From contig OY727100.1 in assembly GCA_963402885.1 (NCBI GenBank), positions 18,135,395 through 18,199,394 on the forward strand: DNA of 64,000 nucleotides, in the 5' to 3' direction. This DNA comes from Antedon bifida. Taxonomy: Eukaryota > Echinodermata > Crinoidea > Comatulida > Antedonidae. The position numbers and the translations under genes are program-made. The notes beneath the pieces were generated by a model. The model had not been told where the DNA came from. It saw only the letters and a program-made list of their open reading frames with translations, and did no database searches. Of the stretch, positions 1 to 11,734 are shown piece by piece; within the stretch, counting starts at the first letter, position 1; the number at the start of each line of letters is the position of its first letter.

Positions 1-650
1 GTTATCATCATCGTACAGAGCCATAGTAACTAGTTATGTCAACAAATAAAAGGGTGGAAATTTGCTAATTTTTCGAAAAATTCCCTGTACTAAAGTACAG
101 GGATTTTTTCGACAAATGGCCAAAATATCCACTTTTTAAATTTCAATATATATATATTGCCATATATGCGTATATATTGTGTTATCATCATATTATAGAG
201 CCATAGTAGCTTGTTATGTCAAAAAAATAAAAGGGTCGAAATTTGGCAATTTCGAAAAATAGCCACTTTTAAAATTCTAGTTACTATATCTTAATTGACA
301 TGCGCAGATTCTCATAATTTGTTCTGCGCATGTTACCTCAATGCATAATTTAAGCAGTCAATAGTTGGCAATTTAAAAAAAAAATCCATGTACATGGACA
401 TTTTCGACAAAAAGCTAAATGTCGACCCTTTTTATTTTTTAACAAAATGGCAGGTGCCGAATCACATAATGTGGTCTGCGCATGTTACCTAAGTGCATAA
501 TTTAAACAGCTGATATTTTTCCATTAAAAAAAAATGGCAACATTTGGATCCTTAATTTTTTAACAAAATGACATGCGCAGAATCACATAATATCGACTTT
601 TCAAAATTCAATTATTTTGTGATTATATTGCTATATTATAATTTCATGTA
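1..650. repeat. Degenerate direct repeats with an inverted GCGCA motif
   Basis: The block at 1-75 (TTATCATCAT...AGAGCCATAGTA...TAAAAGGGT) recurs at 180-260. A second unit, ACATGCGCAGA...TCTGCGCATGTTACCT, recurs around 298-345, 450-490 and 570-590 and is itself an inverted repeat. Looks like several decayed copies of one palindromic element. Confidence 0.6.
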
Positions 651-2022
651 ATGTTACCTTTCTTTTATTTCAAATGATTTCTACTGTCAACAATCAAGAA
701 CGGTTTTATTAAATGCATAATTTACAATTACAATACTTTATTGTTCACTAATACATCAATAATACATATTTCTTAATTTCCATTTTTACTATAGGTAGAA
801 TACCATAATAGTATTCATGAATGAATGAACAATCATTTGAAAATAATTTATCTTATATACATAATTGAATACAGTAAGCTTTTGTTTTATTTTACGTTTT
901 TGTACATGTTTACGTATACCGTAACGCATAATATTGTTTCCACTGGCCTGAACATTTAATCCAACAAAATGGTGTCGAGTTTAAAACCCACTACGCATGC
1001 GCACAATTAATTAGCATAACATAACTAGAGGTCTTAGAAAAGCTCGCTAACAATACAATAGACAATCACTTATTCTATAATGTTTCATATATGATTTAAC
1101 ATGTCAAATAATATACAAAGATTATAACCTATGTACTTAATTTATAGCCATTAGACCTACATCCGGAGAGCTACACATTATTATCTTGAAAGCCCTCGTG
1201 GTTAGACGTTTGCATGCCGCAAACAGAAGAACTTAAAATCTCGGTTTAAGCAACCTTGTTCACTCTTGCAGGCCTACTAGGTACGTACTATGTGCTCGAA
1301 ACGTAACGCAGCTAGACGGCTTGGAGTTTCCCCGTCCACCAAATTGAATGTGGGCTTAATGAGACCGTAGCTTTAAGCTGTGATCTCACTTGGACGCAAC
1401 GCAATGACGCATGCGCGTTGTAAGTAATTGTTGAATGTAATTGGAAAATAATTCTACTTGTTAACTATGTCTGTATGCCAGTCAGCAGTCAGTATGTCTA
1501 TGGGTCTGTCTGGTCCGTCATTGTAATTCAAGTTTTTGATGAACTAAAGAACTTTTTTTTCATCTCTGAGTCAAATTCTTACGTTAAAAAACGTTACGAA
1601 CGTTAAAAAACATACTATTTTCTAGTTATATATTTACATTCGATATAAGCCTATTTTACAATGTTATTTAATATGCTGTTGGTCGTCTAAAATACTTGTT
1701 ATCTGAATTCCAGTTGATTTTTATACAGTAACTCCTTCTAATGTAAAGCTGTATATCATGCACCGTCCATTGTAGTACTTCAGTGTATCAAACGACTACG
1801 TATTCTTGTTCTATGTGTACCCGCTCTTCCATCGTGTTTTGTGCTGTTTCTTATGCAGACTTACTATATTTTTCTGCTTTCTGTATAAAACAGTAATTCT
1901 TGTTTATGTTTGTTGTAAAAGTCACTGTCTTAAAACTGTCTCTTCAACAAAACAGCAGAGCTGCCTAATACAGTATTTCAAAAGATACTGCTTCGTATGG
2001 CCCTCTGTTTTCCCCTACTCTG
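651..2022. other. No gene recognised; 3' flank of the GPCR
   Basis: AT-rich with no conserved exon on either strand. A degenerate piece of palindromic family A (GGACGCAACGCAATGACG) lies at about 1370-1432. Open frames at 1806-2093 and 1997-2470 on the plus strand run partly antisense to the GPCR and look like shadows. Confidence 0.6.
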
Positions 2023-3123
2023 TCACAAAGAAGTACTTCGTGTTGTGTCTTTTTCAATCTGTCCAACCTTTTTATATGATGGCACTAATGTGAAAGATTT
2101 CGGGTGCTTGAGATCAATGGACTTCTTACAGCAGAAATATTGCCTCAGATATCTCTTAAACTGTTTGCTTACAGTGAACAAAACCAACGGATTGGCGCAT
2201 GCGCTAAAAATAATCATCAAATATTTTATATTTGATATTAATTGCATCAATGGGTGTTCCCTAACGGCAAAGTCTATATCTTCGTCGTTATACTGTCGCA
2301 CTATTTCAGAGGCGTGTAGTGGTAACCAACAAATGGCAAATATGACGATCATGATTAGTACGCTCCGCGCCAAATATCGTCTTCTCGTCATTGCATCTGT
2401 AGCAGAGCCTTGGCTAATAACATTATTTGTCCTTATACTTGTCATCAATATAAACGCCATCTTTGAATAGCAAATCAAAATCAACACCAATGGTATCATA
2501 TACATGATTATAGCAACCGTAACCTGGTAAGTTTTTGCAAAATTAGAGTGCATTACAAACGGATAACACGTGATCATTGACATGTTACCGTACAGTGGTA
2601 ACTCTGTGATATAAGCTTGGTGGAATATTGGTGCACTGATGCAAATAGCCAAAAACCAGATACAAATGCAGATACATATATACTTTCGGTAGCTTTGAGA
2701 GTTGCAACTGGTCATCCTGTACCGTATAACCATGTAACGATCGACGCTGAGGGCAGTAAAGGTACCAATGGATACACACTCAGCCATCACTAAGCAGCCG
2801 TGAACCAGTTTACATCCAATTGAGCTTTCATGTAGAAAAGAGGCGTAAGTAGTAATTTTTTTAAACACAAAAATTGGTACACCGAGCGTCAGTAACAGCA
2901 AATCTCCGATTGCTAAGCATACTAACAGGTAGTTGTGGGCACTGTGCATGTTATTGTTAGCGATGATGATAAAAATCAACAGCGTATTTCCAAATATGCC
3001 AATAATTATAAACGTTATTTCCATCGCTACGATGAAATCCTGCCACGGCTTAGAAGTAGGATCGAACTCGGTTGGATAATCATAGCTACTGCTGCTGGTG
3101 CTGGAGGTGTTGTTGAAATCCAT
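2023..3123 (-). CDS. Bombesin/GRP-like neuropeptide G-protein-coupled receptor (class A), single-exon coding region
   Basis: A 366-residue open frame with seven hydrophobic segments. It should sit in the plasma membrane, bind a peptide outside and activate a G protein inside. Visible landmarks: N-terminal sequons at N4/N5; GN in TM1 (about residue 45); LAIGDLLLL in TM2; cysteines 104 and 186 for the TM3-ECL2 disulfide; DRY at 128-130; a basic third loop ending RRRYLARSV; CWLP at 265-268 in TM6; NPLVLF at 311-316 in place of NPxxY; paired cysteines at 331-332 for palmitoylation. LAxGDLLLL, IGCK, R-Y-L-A-R-S-V, CWLPxH and NPxxLxxxSKxF...FCC match the bombesin/GRP/neuromedin-B receptor group and its endothelin and CCHamide relatives. 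The ligand cannot be told from sequence. The start follows a possible splice acceptor (AG at 3133-3134), so a 5'UTR intron is likely. The family is sure, the subtype less so. Confidence 0.92.
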   Translation of the reverse strand: MDFNNTSSTSSSSYDYPTEFDPTSKPWQDFIVAMEITFIIIGIFGNTLLIFIIIANNNMHSAHNYLLVCLAIGDLLLLTLGVPIFVFKKITTYASFLHESSIGCKLVHGCLVMAECVSIGTFTALSVDRYMVIRYRMTSCNSQSYRKYICICICIWFLAICISAPIFHQAYITELPLYGNMSMITCYPFVMHSNFAKTYQVTVAIIMYMIPLVLILICYSKMAFILMTSIRTNNVISQGSATDAMTRRRYLARSVLIMIVIFAICWLPLHASEIVRQYNDEDIDFAVREHPLMQLISNIKYLMIIFSACANPLVLFTVSKQFKRYLRQYFCCKKSIDLKHPKSFTLVPSYKKVGQIEKDTTRSTSL

Positions 3124-3984
3124 CGAGCTTCTCTAAAAGATAAAATATTAAATGTTTTTAAATGAATGAAATTAGTCATGTAATATTCACAATTTATTTG
3201 GATTACATTAAGCTTTTTAAAATGTATGAGAAAATTGATATCGGCGTCTGTCTTTAAAAGCTGGGCTCTCAAAATTAAATATTTCAATTCAAAAATTCAG
3301 TTCACTAGGACAATGATCAACGTACGCGCAACTGAGGTAAATAACCAATCACAAGCAACCGTTTGTATTATTCATAGCTTTAGATTGTTCAGAAAGGTAT
3401 ATATTATGTTGCGTGTATATGACCAACGCTTAGAGATGAGGCAATTCGAGTGAAGCATATTACTGTCCGAAAATACAAAATATTATTATTCATTAGTTAT
3501 TGTAATTTAAATTTTATAGCGTTATATCTATTGAAAACATCAATTTTCTACAGTGACGGGTGATAGGAGCTACTGTATCTGCAATTATAGCCTATATGCC
3601 TAGTTGTTACAGGTTTTAACCGATGAACCTAGTTGCAGAGCTGTAAATATAAAAATAATCTAGCCCATCAGCTCGGCCTATACAATTATAAAATAATAAT
3701 GAGTAGGCTAATGCTCAATAAGAATTGCATGGCTTTAGCTATTAAAACCATTTATTAAATAAGAGATTATTCTTCTATCGTTGAAATGATGCATTCGGAT
3801 AGCGTTATTCATTCTTTAGTTTTACGACGTAATCCATTATTGTCACAGGCATTAAACAAACTTAATCAATATTACAAAACTACAACGCAAAATGCATTTT
3901 TTTAAGCCACAAGATTGGCAACAACAATTGATTGAAGACATGGGAGAACTGTACACTATAAAGACTAGCGAACATTAGACAAAG
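3124..3984. other. 5' flank of the GPCR, no further gene
   Basis: A likely splice acceptor for the GPCR coding exon sits at 3133-3134 (minus strand TCTTTTAG). The upstream UTR exon was not found. Nothing else recognisable. Confidence 0.5.
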
Positions 3985-4812
3985 TACGAATGAAACATGG
4001 AAGAATAAAGTCAACGGCGATGGAGAAAAAGTACGACTGAAAACATGGAAGAACTGTTAAAGACCAGGGAGAAAGAGAAAAACACGACTGAAAACATGGA
4101 AGAACTGTTAAAGACCAGGAGAAAGAGAAAAGTACGACTGAAAACATGGAAGAACTGTTAAAGACCAGGAGAAAGAGAAAAACACGACTGAAAACATGGA
4201 AGAACTGTTAAAGACAAGGAGAAGGAGAAAAACACGACTGAAAACATGGAAGAACTGTTAAAGACAAGGAGAAGGAGAAAAACACGACTGAAAACATGGA
4301 AGAACTGTTAAAGACAAGGAGAAAGAGAAAAGTACGACTGAAAACATGGAAGAACTGTTAAAGACAAGGAGAAGGAGAAAAACACGACTGAAAACATGGA
4401 AGAACTGTTAAAGACCAGGAGAAAGAGAAAAACACGACTGAAAACATGGAAGAACTGTTAAAGACAAGGAGAAAGAGAAAAGTACGACTGAAAACATGGA
4501 AGAACTGTTAAAGACCAGGAGAAAGAGAAAAGTACGACTGAAAACATGGAAGAACTGTTAAAGACCAGGAGAAAGAGAAAAACACGACTGAAAACATGGA
4601 AGAACTGTTAAAGACAAGGAGAAAGAGAAAAGTACGACTGAAGACATGAAAGAACTGATAAAGACCTGAGAGAAGGAGAAAATACGACTGGAAACATGAA
4701 AGAACTGATAAAGACCAGGGAGAAGGATAAAAACACGACTGGAAACATGAAAGAACTGATCTAGACCAGAGAGAAGGAGAAAATACGACTAAAAACATGG
4801 AAGAACTGTATG
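3985..4812. repeat. 50-bp tandem satellite, about 16 copies
   Basis: The unit contains GACTGAAAACATGGAAGAAC and then a purine run AGGAGAAAGAGAAAA; the phrase GACTG recurs exactly every 50 bp (for example 4086, 4136, 4186). Copies are nearly identical in the centre and decay at both ends. The plus strand is strongly purine-biased. Minus-strand open frames inside it are by-products. Confidence 0.95.
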
Positions 4813-5689
4813 GAACATACGACTAAAAATTCGAGAAAACTATAACATGGAAGAATAATATCATGACATCGTTTCTTAAAGACACTGCAAAGTTGATGGG
4901 TGGGAACATAAACACAAGGAATGGCGATCTTTTACGTAGTACTATTATTTTCATTAATGTACAATGTATATGATTTGTAAATGCATTCTATGTCTTCTAT
5001 GTATAGGCCTATTGTCTGTATATCCAAATGATATTAATAAATAGAACTGTATTATTTGTACTTTTAAATACATTCTACACAGGTTCATTAACAGCCTCCA
5101 TTCCAGCTAGTTATTAGGGCACTGAATGTACGAGAATGACGTGACTGTTTTATCGAGATTATTGTACTTTGAATTGTAGGCCTATTAATGTCTCACAGCC
5201 AAACAATCTTATTCTGTATCTTGTAATATATACAAATTATATTTTCAAGTAGAATTGACGTTTCAACCGATAAAATGAAATTACGGAGTATAAAAATGCC
5301 TTACATGTTGTATACTTTGTTAAACGAAAACTGTATTCATAATATCTATCTAGATTAAGTAGGCCTAAAGTCCATCATGTATGCATTGGTAAGTCATACC
5401 GGGAAACGGATTACATACCGGCATGTTGTAGGCTATTCAACTTTATATCTGTTTTCCCTGTGAATGCTTTGTCCATACAAAAACAGGTCTATCGTATGAT
5501 ATAGCTTTTAGATTACTCTGAATCAGAAAACATGCCTGCGTAAGGCAATACCCGGTGTGGGTTTCTAAGCCTTTAAAAGGGGTGAATTGATCAACTGACG
5601 TTAAAACAAAGGGTGAATTCCCATACGCGGTGAGTTTCTCCGTCAAATACAACATTTATAATGAATTAGTTTTGCAATATTTACAAAAG
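4813..5689. other. No gene recognised
   Basis: AT-rich intergenic DNA with two TAGGCCTA-type octamers. The minus-strand frame at 5443-5655 shows no family features. Confidence 0.5.
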
Positions 5690-5882
5690 TATATATGATG
5701 AAAGGCTAGCGTTGCCCAAAAGCTCTGCTAATTTGTCTGGTTGTTTTACTTTATCCCTTTGATTTGGCTTTTTGCTTATTTTATTTTGTATCTCCATTGA
5801 GATCCAGCCACTGATACCCACAGCATTGCCATTTTTTCAGTAATTTGCCTTTGGATTTATATATATAATTATGCAATATTTC
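5690..5882 (+). mobile_element. Retroelement-like repeat E, copy 1 (decayed)
   Basis: Shares about 190 bp with 11735-11930, including GGCTAGYGTTGCCC, AGCTCTGCTAA, CATTGAGATCCAGCCACTGA and GCCTTTGGATTTATATAT. It ends in a TA-rich tail. Here the hammerhead-like core is broken (TGATGA without the leading C; GAAA changed to AAAA). The origin, possibly Penelope-like, is inference. Confidence 0.6.
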
Positions 5883-5883
5883 T

Positions 5884-5917
5884 AGTTTCCTTAACCGCTC
5901 GGCCATTCTACCCGCCT
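5884..5917 (-). mobile_element. tRNA-Leu/Ser-like head fragment (pol III A box)
   Basis: Minus strand reads AATGGCCGAGCGGTTAAGGA, a good tRNA-Leu/Ser 5' half with box A, but no T-arm follows. A truncated tRNA or SINE head abutting repeat E. Confidence 0.45.
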
Positions 5918-6974
5918 AAGTACACTCTTACATAATCATTTTAAATCTACTATAGTCGATTATTCAGCACGTGCATTGAATGTCTTTATTACTTTAATTT
6001 CAGAGTGTTTGCCTTAGTTACCAACGCTATCATAACGCCGATTTGTCTGTTGGCATGCTCCTACAATCGTAACACTTTTTTTTGAAAAGTTACTGTTGGA
6101 ATTGTTACTGTCAATTTGTAAGAAAAATTACAATTCCAACTACGGAATTGTAAACTAGCATTAAAGACTTACTGTCGTCAAACATGTTTGCTTCACATTA
6201 ATTTTGTAGATTGATGTCATGCCTTTTCCTGTATTGTTGTAATTGAGTTTATCTAAATACATAGAAAAGGCAAAGACTAAACACGCTCGACCTTTTATGT
6301 AAGGTTCTATTCCTAAAATCCTAACTGACATGTAATAATTATTTGTTTGATTCAACCTCACGCCGAACACTATAAGGTTCCGATTTTTTTGGGATACTAT
6401 AAATCAAGAATAAAATAAAGATAATCGGAAGAGATTTCTTTTCAGTACTAATATTACAAAATTCGGTGTGATAAACCGAATTGCAAAACTTCTGTACCGG
6501 AAAATAACAATTAGGCTATACCCGTAGCTGAAAACAACAATGTTACTCATAACATTCCAACCGATACCTATTATATTAGCCTGCCGTATAACATGCTTAC
6601 GGCACATTTCGACGCACAGGAATTTCCAAACGAAAGAGCGCTTACGTGATATAATAGTTAAAAATATATATCAAAAAGTACAGTTCATAATTTTGTCTTA
6701 GCTGTCCAAAAGGAAGAAGAGCGCGCCCCGCGTTACCCTCTCTGAAACCGTTCCTGAGCGTCGCCTAACGGTTCTCCAAGCTTTATATTATCACTAATGA
6801 TCGTGTACAATAACCGGCAAAGAACATCTATGTTAAACTAATGCCATCCTATATGTGCTCTTGTATTAATCTACTCGTCAGCCCATATTTGCATCATATT
6901 TCGTGTTGCGTCAGGCCGTATTCGTCCAATTTCAATACCGGCTAGTCGCGATATAGTGGAGAAATAATATATTC

Positions 6975-7292
6975 CACTGAAATGAAAACAAATTCAATGC
7001 ACGTGCAACATAATCGACTACGGTAGATTTAAAATGACGATGAAATGGTGTACCTAAATGGGTCAAATGGCCGAGTGGAAATGGCCGAGTGGTTATGGCA
7101 ACAGCTTACACAATATAAAACTATTACAGTTTTCCAGGTAACTTGACTCTACAGCTCACTGTCGGTCGGTCGGTCAACTCTGTTGATCTCCGTAACTTTA
7201 ACGATCAACAATAAAAAATGTCCGGAAATCATGATATTCTATTGGTCGGTCGGTAAACACTAACTTGAGCACGCGACTGCAGCCATGTATAT
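6975..7292 (+). mobile_element. Dispersed repeat F, copy 1 (SINE-like, with GGTC microsatellite)
   Basis: Matches 20888-21147 over most of its length: CACGTGCAACATAATCGACT, TCAAATGGCCGAGTGG, AACTATTACAGTTTTCCAG, CTCTACAGCTCACT, GGTCGGTCGGTC, then ACACTAACT...GCGACT...AGCCATGTATAT. ATGGCCGAGTGG resembles a tRNA-Leu/Ser box A. Copy 1 carries a short internal duplication of the A-box segment. Confidence 0.7.
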
Positions 7293-8510
7293 GGCATTGT
7301 TTTCGATCCAATTTAGTCAAATGAAACTAATATGTGATATTCAAAGTGTGTTTTTTTAGGGATACAATTTATTGTTTATGATACTGTATTACAGATGTTA
7401 CCTAGATACAGTCTTCAGAATCGGCTTAATGATTTATAAATGCAAACGATTGTGATTTAAAAGCAAAACAACTGGTAAGATAAAAACATTACACAACCAT
7501 CCTACTTTGCAACCCATTTTGCTTTTAGACCTAATTTAAGAGACCTTTCATAAGCTTTAATATTTTTAAAACAAGATAATAATAACTGCAAGATTATTAA
7601 TAATTTATTGTTTTCAACAATCACTAGGAATATCTAGTGTACTGTTTAAGCTTCGTCTCTATTCTAGATTATTTTGTTTTCTATTAATATTATTCAAGGT
7701 CAGTGATATTACATATCTCATGAAAAGAACTTGGTCGAAAACATTGGCGACTTATATTTTCAATATAACTGTGACATTAGTTAATCACATACCTTTTTGT
7801 ACGTTTTGTATACGTGTATTTTGACCATTATAACACGTTATTAACGTTTTGATTTGCAGTAGGCTATGTTTTAAACGTCATGTTTTAAATATTTAATAAA
7901 TCGAATTGTTTTTTAAACTTCATACTTCAGTGCCTATCTACTACATTTTACAAGTGCGTACTCCGTGTGACACATAAAAATGTACAGACTTAATAGCGAC
8001 GATCTTTACATTCAACCACGTTATACAATAATTATTGTAAATAATGTCGATTAATGTTGACAATTACCTCTCAACATGCTCTTAATGAACCTGTAAACTA
8101 CGTGATCGATTTAAACTTGTCGAGTGTAACATAACGGGTTAACCGTCAGTATTATACTGAACTAATACTGTCTTTCTCACGGCCTACACGAATTGGGACG
8201 GCAGTTTAGCAAGTCGACGTCCCATGTTATTTATCATGATGTCAATAACCTGTCAATACTTTTTTTTAATGAACGTGAAAAATACGTCATCCGTCTATTT
8301 GTCTTTCTGGCTGATTGTGTGTTTGTGCTCGCGATGAGGATAAAGGCACCATTGACGATGTTGATCAAGTCGATGATAATGATACTGGTGGTGCTATGAT
8401 GGTCTTGATAATAATTATGACGATGGTATCAAAATAAAGCAGATCTAATAAAACATATTTACCACACCCATAACAATTATGACGTTGTCTTTTAAATTTG
8501 CATATAACTT
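7293..8510. other. No gene recognised
   Basis: AT-rich, no conserved coding segment or clear repeat on either strand. Confidence 0.5.
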
Positions 8511-8636
8511 GATTACGTAGACGTAACATAACAATCTGGCCAATAGCGACGCACGCGTGGGCATCCAAACCGTCGCTTGTGATTGGTCAACTTACTTGAG
8601 TTGCGCCTTCGTGGTTGTTTCCAGGTGGGAACCAAC
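8511..8636. mobile_element. Palindromic element family A, degenerate copy
   Basis: Arms GACGTAAC...CCAATAGCGACG and CGTCGCTTGTGATTGGTCAA, ending GGTGGGAACCAACC. Both the CCAAT/ATTGG blocks and the GGGAACCAA end match the intact copy at 21414-21574. Confidence 0.65.
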
Positions 8637-9930
8637 CATAAGGATGATTTTTACTACAGACTTAAAACAAAAATAATGATGTATTTACCTTTCGTGGACG
8701 AAATAAAGCGATTATTATCGCAATAAAGAATGAAACCAAACAATTACTACAATAGATTGTTCATCTCGCGGAGTCAGTATTATCAATAATACTACCCTGT
8801 AATGCCTCTTTATCTTTTTATAAAAATGCATTCCATTGTGATTGTAACTTACCTATGAAATACACTTATTGATTTTATCCGTTTATGACGGAGAATGATA
8901 ATTTAAAAAATGTATAGCTAATAGCAGAACGAAGTGCGAGATGAATGCGCAATGCTAACGCCTGTTCCTTTTTAATAAACTAGATAAATAATGTAAAAGT
9001 TTCCATGCAAAGTACTATAAAGATAAAAAGGTCACTTCTTGCAAGATTTCAGGACAATAGATGGACAAGCAGACTACAATTTGGCAACCAAGGAAGAGAA
9101 AAGAAAAATGAGATAGAGAGATGAATGAGAAAATATAAAAACAACTAGTTGCAAGAATAGCAAAAAGAGAGAAGTAAACATTGAAGAGCTTTGGGGAAGG
9201 AATGTCCAGACGTGGACTGTCAAATAAAATTGATAATTTCCTTGTTAGCGCCGCTTTAAACTAGACAATAGAGAAAACATATTCAAATATTATGTTCTGT
9301 TGTTCTTTATTTGAAAAGAAATCGGATTTTGTTTGGATCGACTAATTCGATTCTCGGATTATACATCCGACTTTACTACTACTTTACTTTATTACTTTTA
9401 TGTCGTATCAATAGCAGCAAATAATGTGATTTTTTAAAAAGTGTCTACAATTTAATAACAATTTTAGAATAATAGTACTGGATGCGTGGTTGCCATGATA
9501 CGGTATATATATATAACTAGGACAAGGCGAAAAAGATACAAAATAAAGCTATAAAAACTATAAACATTGTTATTTTTAAATTATATATTTTTTATTATAT
9601 TTTGTGAAAATTATAGTCGATAATCATAAAATCATAATGTATAATAAAAATGTTATAGTTTGTAAAGAACGATATAGTTGGGGACGCATTCAGAATCAAC
9701 ATAGTGTCACCTTGAAATGAGTGTTGGCCATAGTGTGTAAACATGCATGTATATTTCTATCGAGATTTGGAAAGACGTTGAACTGGGAGGGGTGACTGAA
9801 TGGTACGTACTTGGAAGATATATATTTCAAAGTGATGGTGGTGTGGTTGGGAGGATGAGCAGGCGCTCGCTCTGGACTGGGTATTTTGCCAGTTTACTAT
9901 ATTTTTTTAAGGTTTGCATGTCGAAATCAA
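8637..9930. other. No gene recognised
   Basis: AT-rich. Nothing conserved on either strand. The frame at 9747-9986 has no family features. Confidence 0.5.
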
Positions 9931-9990
9931 ATGTTGATATAAGTTTGCGGTACACCACGTATGTTAGTTCTGAAAAGAACTATTGAATCA
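9931..9990 (+). mobile_element. Family D terminal repeat (single end)
   Basis: TTTGCGGTACACCACGTA followed by TTAGTTCTGAAAAGAACT matches, in reverse complement, 15130-15180. Probably one end of a small terminal-inverted-repeat element. Confidence 0.5.
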
Positions 9991-10182
9991 ACAGTTTACT
10001 ATAACAATTATGCTAAAAATTTATTTAAAAAAACACAAGAAAAATGTACAAAACTAAAACCTAGAAGAGTACAAGAAGTTCCAGATGTTTATGAGACAAT
10101 TAACAATAAAATAGCTTTCACCTTAATAGGGACTGGTAGCATTGCATGCACCTTGTTGGTCACGAAAACATTCCTCTTCTGA
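9961..10182 (+). CDS. Small open frame, 73 aa, one possible membrane helix (doubtful)
   Basis: Not recognised. The frame is Lys/Thr-rich with a C-terminal hydrophobic stretch (IAFTLIGTGSIACTLLVT). Composition is protein-like for this AT-rich window, but its first ten codons lie in the family D terminal repeat, and frames of this length arise by chance here. A fragment of a transposon protein or a chance frame are both more likely than a gene. Confidence 0.15.
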   Translation: MLVLKRTIESTVYYNNYAKNLFKKTQEKCTKLKPRRVQEVPDVYETINNKIAFTLIGTGSIACTLLVTKTFLF

Positions 10183-11734
10183 ATACAGGTGTGCCTGTGA
10201 GGGTTTCGGTAAAGGAGGGTGTGTGTAGAAGAACTAATGCATGTTGTTTTCTTTCATTAATCTTTCTGATTATTTCTATACATTATTTATAGTTATGTTT
10301 GTTATTGTTGCAACAATACTAGTATAATTCTAGCGGGACAAAACCACTCAAGACGTTGAGTAATTACAATATCCAGTGCTATGTGTCATGCTCAACTGAA
10401 GCCTGACGAGAACGGATTTACTACATAATGGGTGCAAATGTACATCTCTTGTGTATGTAAGTGGCGTTATTAATGTTTACCATATCCTGCCTGAGTAGGT
10501 TTATCAAAACTATTATATTCGAAGAAGAGTGAGTTTGATTGAAGATAATTGCGAACAAAATAGGCTTTAAAAAAGATTAAAGACGTTGCGTAAACAGTTT
10601 TCTGTGTGCTAATTTAATTTTATTGAGCATGCACGTAGTAAGATAATAAAGAAAATGCGCATGAATATCATGATGAATTAAACTGTTAACACATTATGGA
10701 ACTATAAGATAGATCATTTAAACACTTTTTTTTAAAATGGAATATTACTTTGTTTAAATCATATGTGACTCTCGTATCATAGGCCATAAACCTGAAAAAA
10801 CAGCATTAGAATAATACAGGTGACACTGTATTACACAATTTTCCTAAGATACTGGAAAAAGTTGTCTATATTATGTGGAGATACGGTACAGAAAGTCAAA
10901 GGTTCCAATAACAATAGGAAACATCGTCTTCTCTGACTATTATGTTAATAATACCAGAAGCCCATTACCTCGCAGCTAAACACGATGTTTTGGGTTCGTG
11001 TTTTTGATGTAGAGTAAATTAGACTATAAGTGTAAAACCCTCAAATAGGTTGGTTCAAGTTGCTATATAACAAGTTAAACGTATAAATTACCCAAAAACG
11101 GTTCACTGGAAGTAGGACGATGCTCAAGTCGAATGACTATGTGATTCCTAGATACTACATAGTCATAGAGTTAATAATGTGATTATAATTATTGTCGCAC
11201 GTATAAGATAAACTTTAAAATTACTAAAGAAATTACTACTAGATGAAGCCAGCGATGTCATTAAACTGCGGTTTTTTCAAGTCACTTCAAACCCACTTTT
11301 TAAAAAAGTGCCTAGTCCACACGCTGCTCATTCTGTTTCACCACTGTCGAACAATAAGTAGAGCTATTGCCAATGTAGTTACAGAGGTTTGTATATAATA
11401 GACAATCTAAATTTTAAACACGGATCTATATCTTTATGGTCTTATTATTTGTAAATATATCTCTTAAACTGCCGACTTTTGTGAAAATTAGGCTGAAAGG
11501 TGAACAGAAAACAGACATTGTTTTTAATTAGGCAGAATGAAAGTTTTCGAAATAATGCCAAATTTAGCAATTATTGTGCTTGTTATCTTTCAGAAAGAGA
11601 ACAAAACTCAAATGATGTATTGACATCCGAAATTACAGTAGAGATTGAGAATGGAGAATGATTAAATAAATAACGTTTACTCTGCTAAACACAGGGCTTA
11701 TTCGACAAGCTTTCTCAAATAATATATATAATAT
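10183..11734. other. No gene recognised
   Basis: AT-rich intergenic DNA without a recognisable exon or repeat family. Confidence 0.5.

Noticed and set aside
1806-2470. Plus-strand frames of 95 and 157 codons
   Set aside because: The second is mostly antisense to the GPCR coding region, and the first is Cys/Phe-rich text without features. Neither has a family motif.
3965-4798. Minus-strand frames of 60 and 96 codons in the 50-bp satellite
   Set aside because: The unit is 50 bp, so the frame cycles every 150 bp. The apparent 'repeat protein' has no conserved start or domain.
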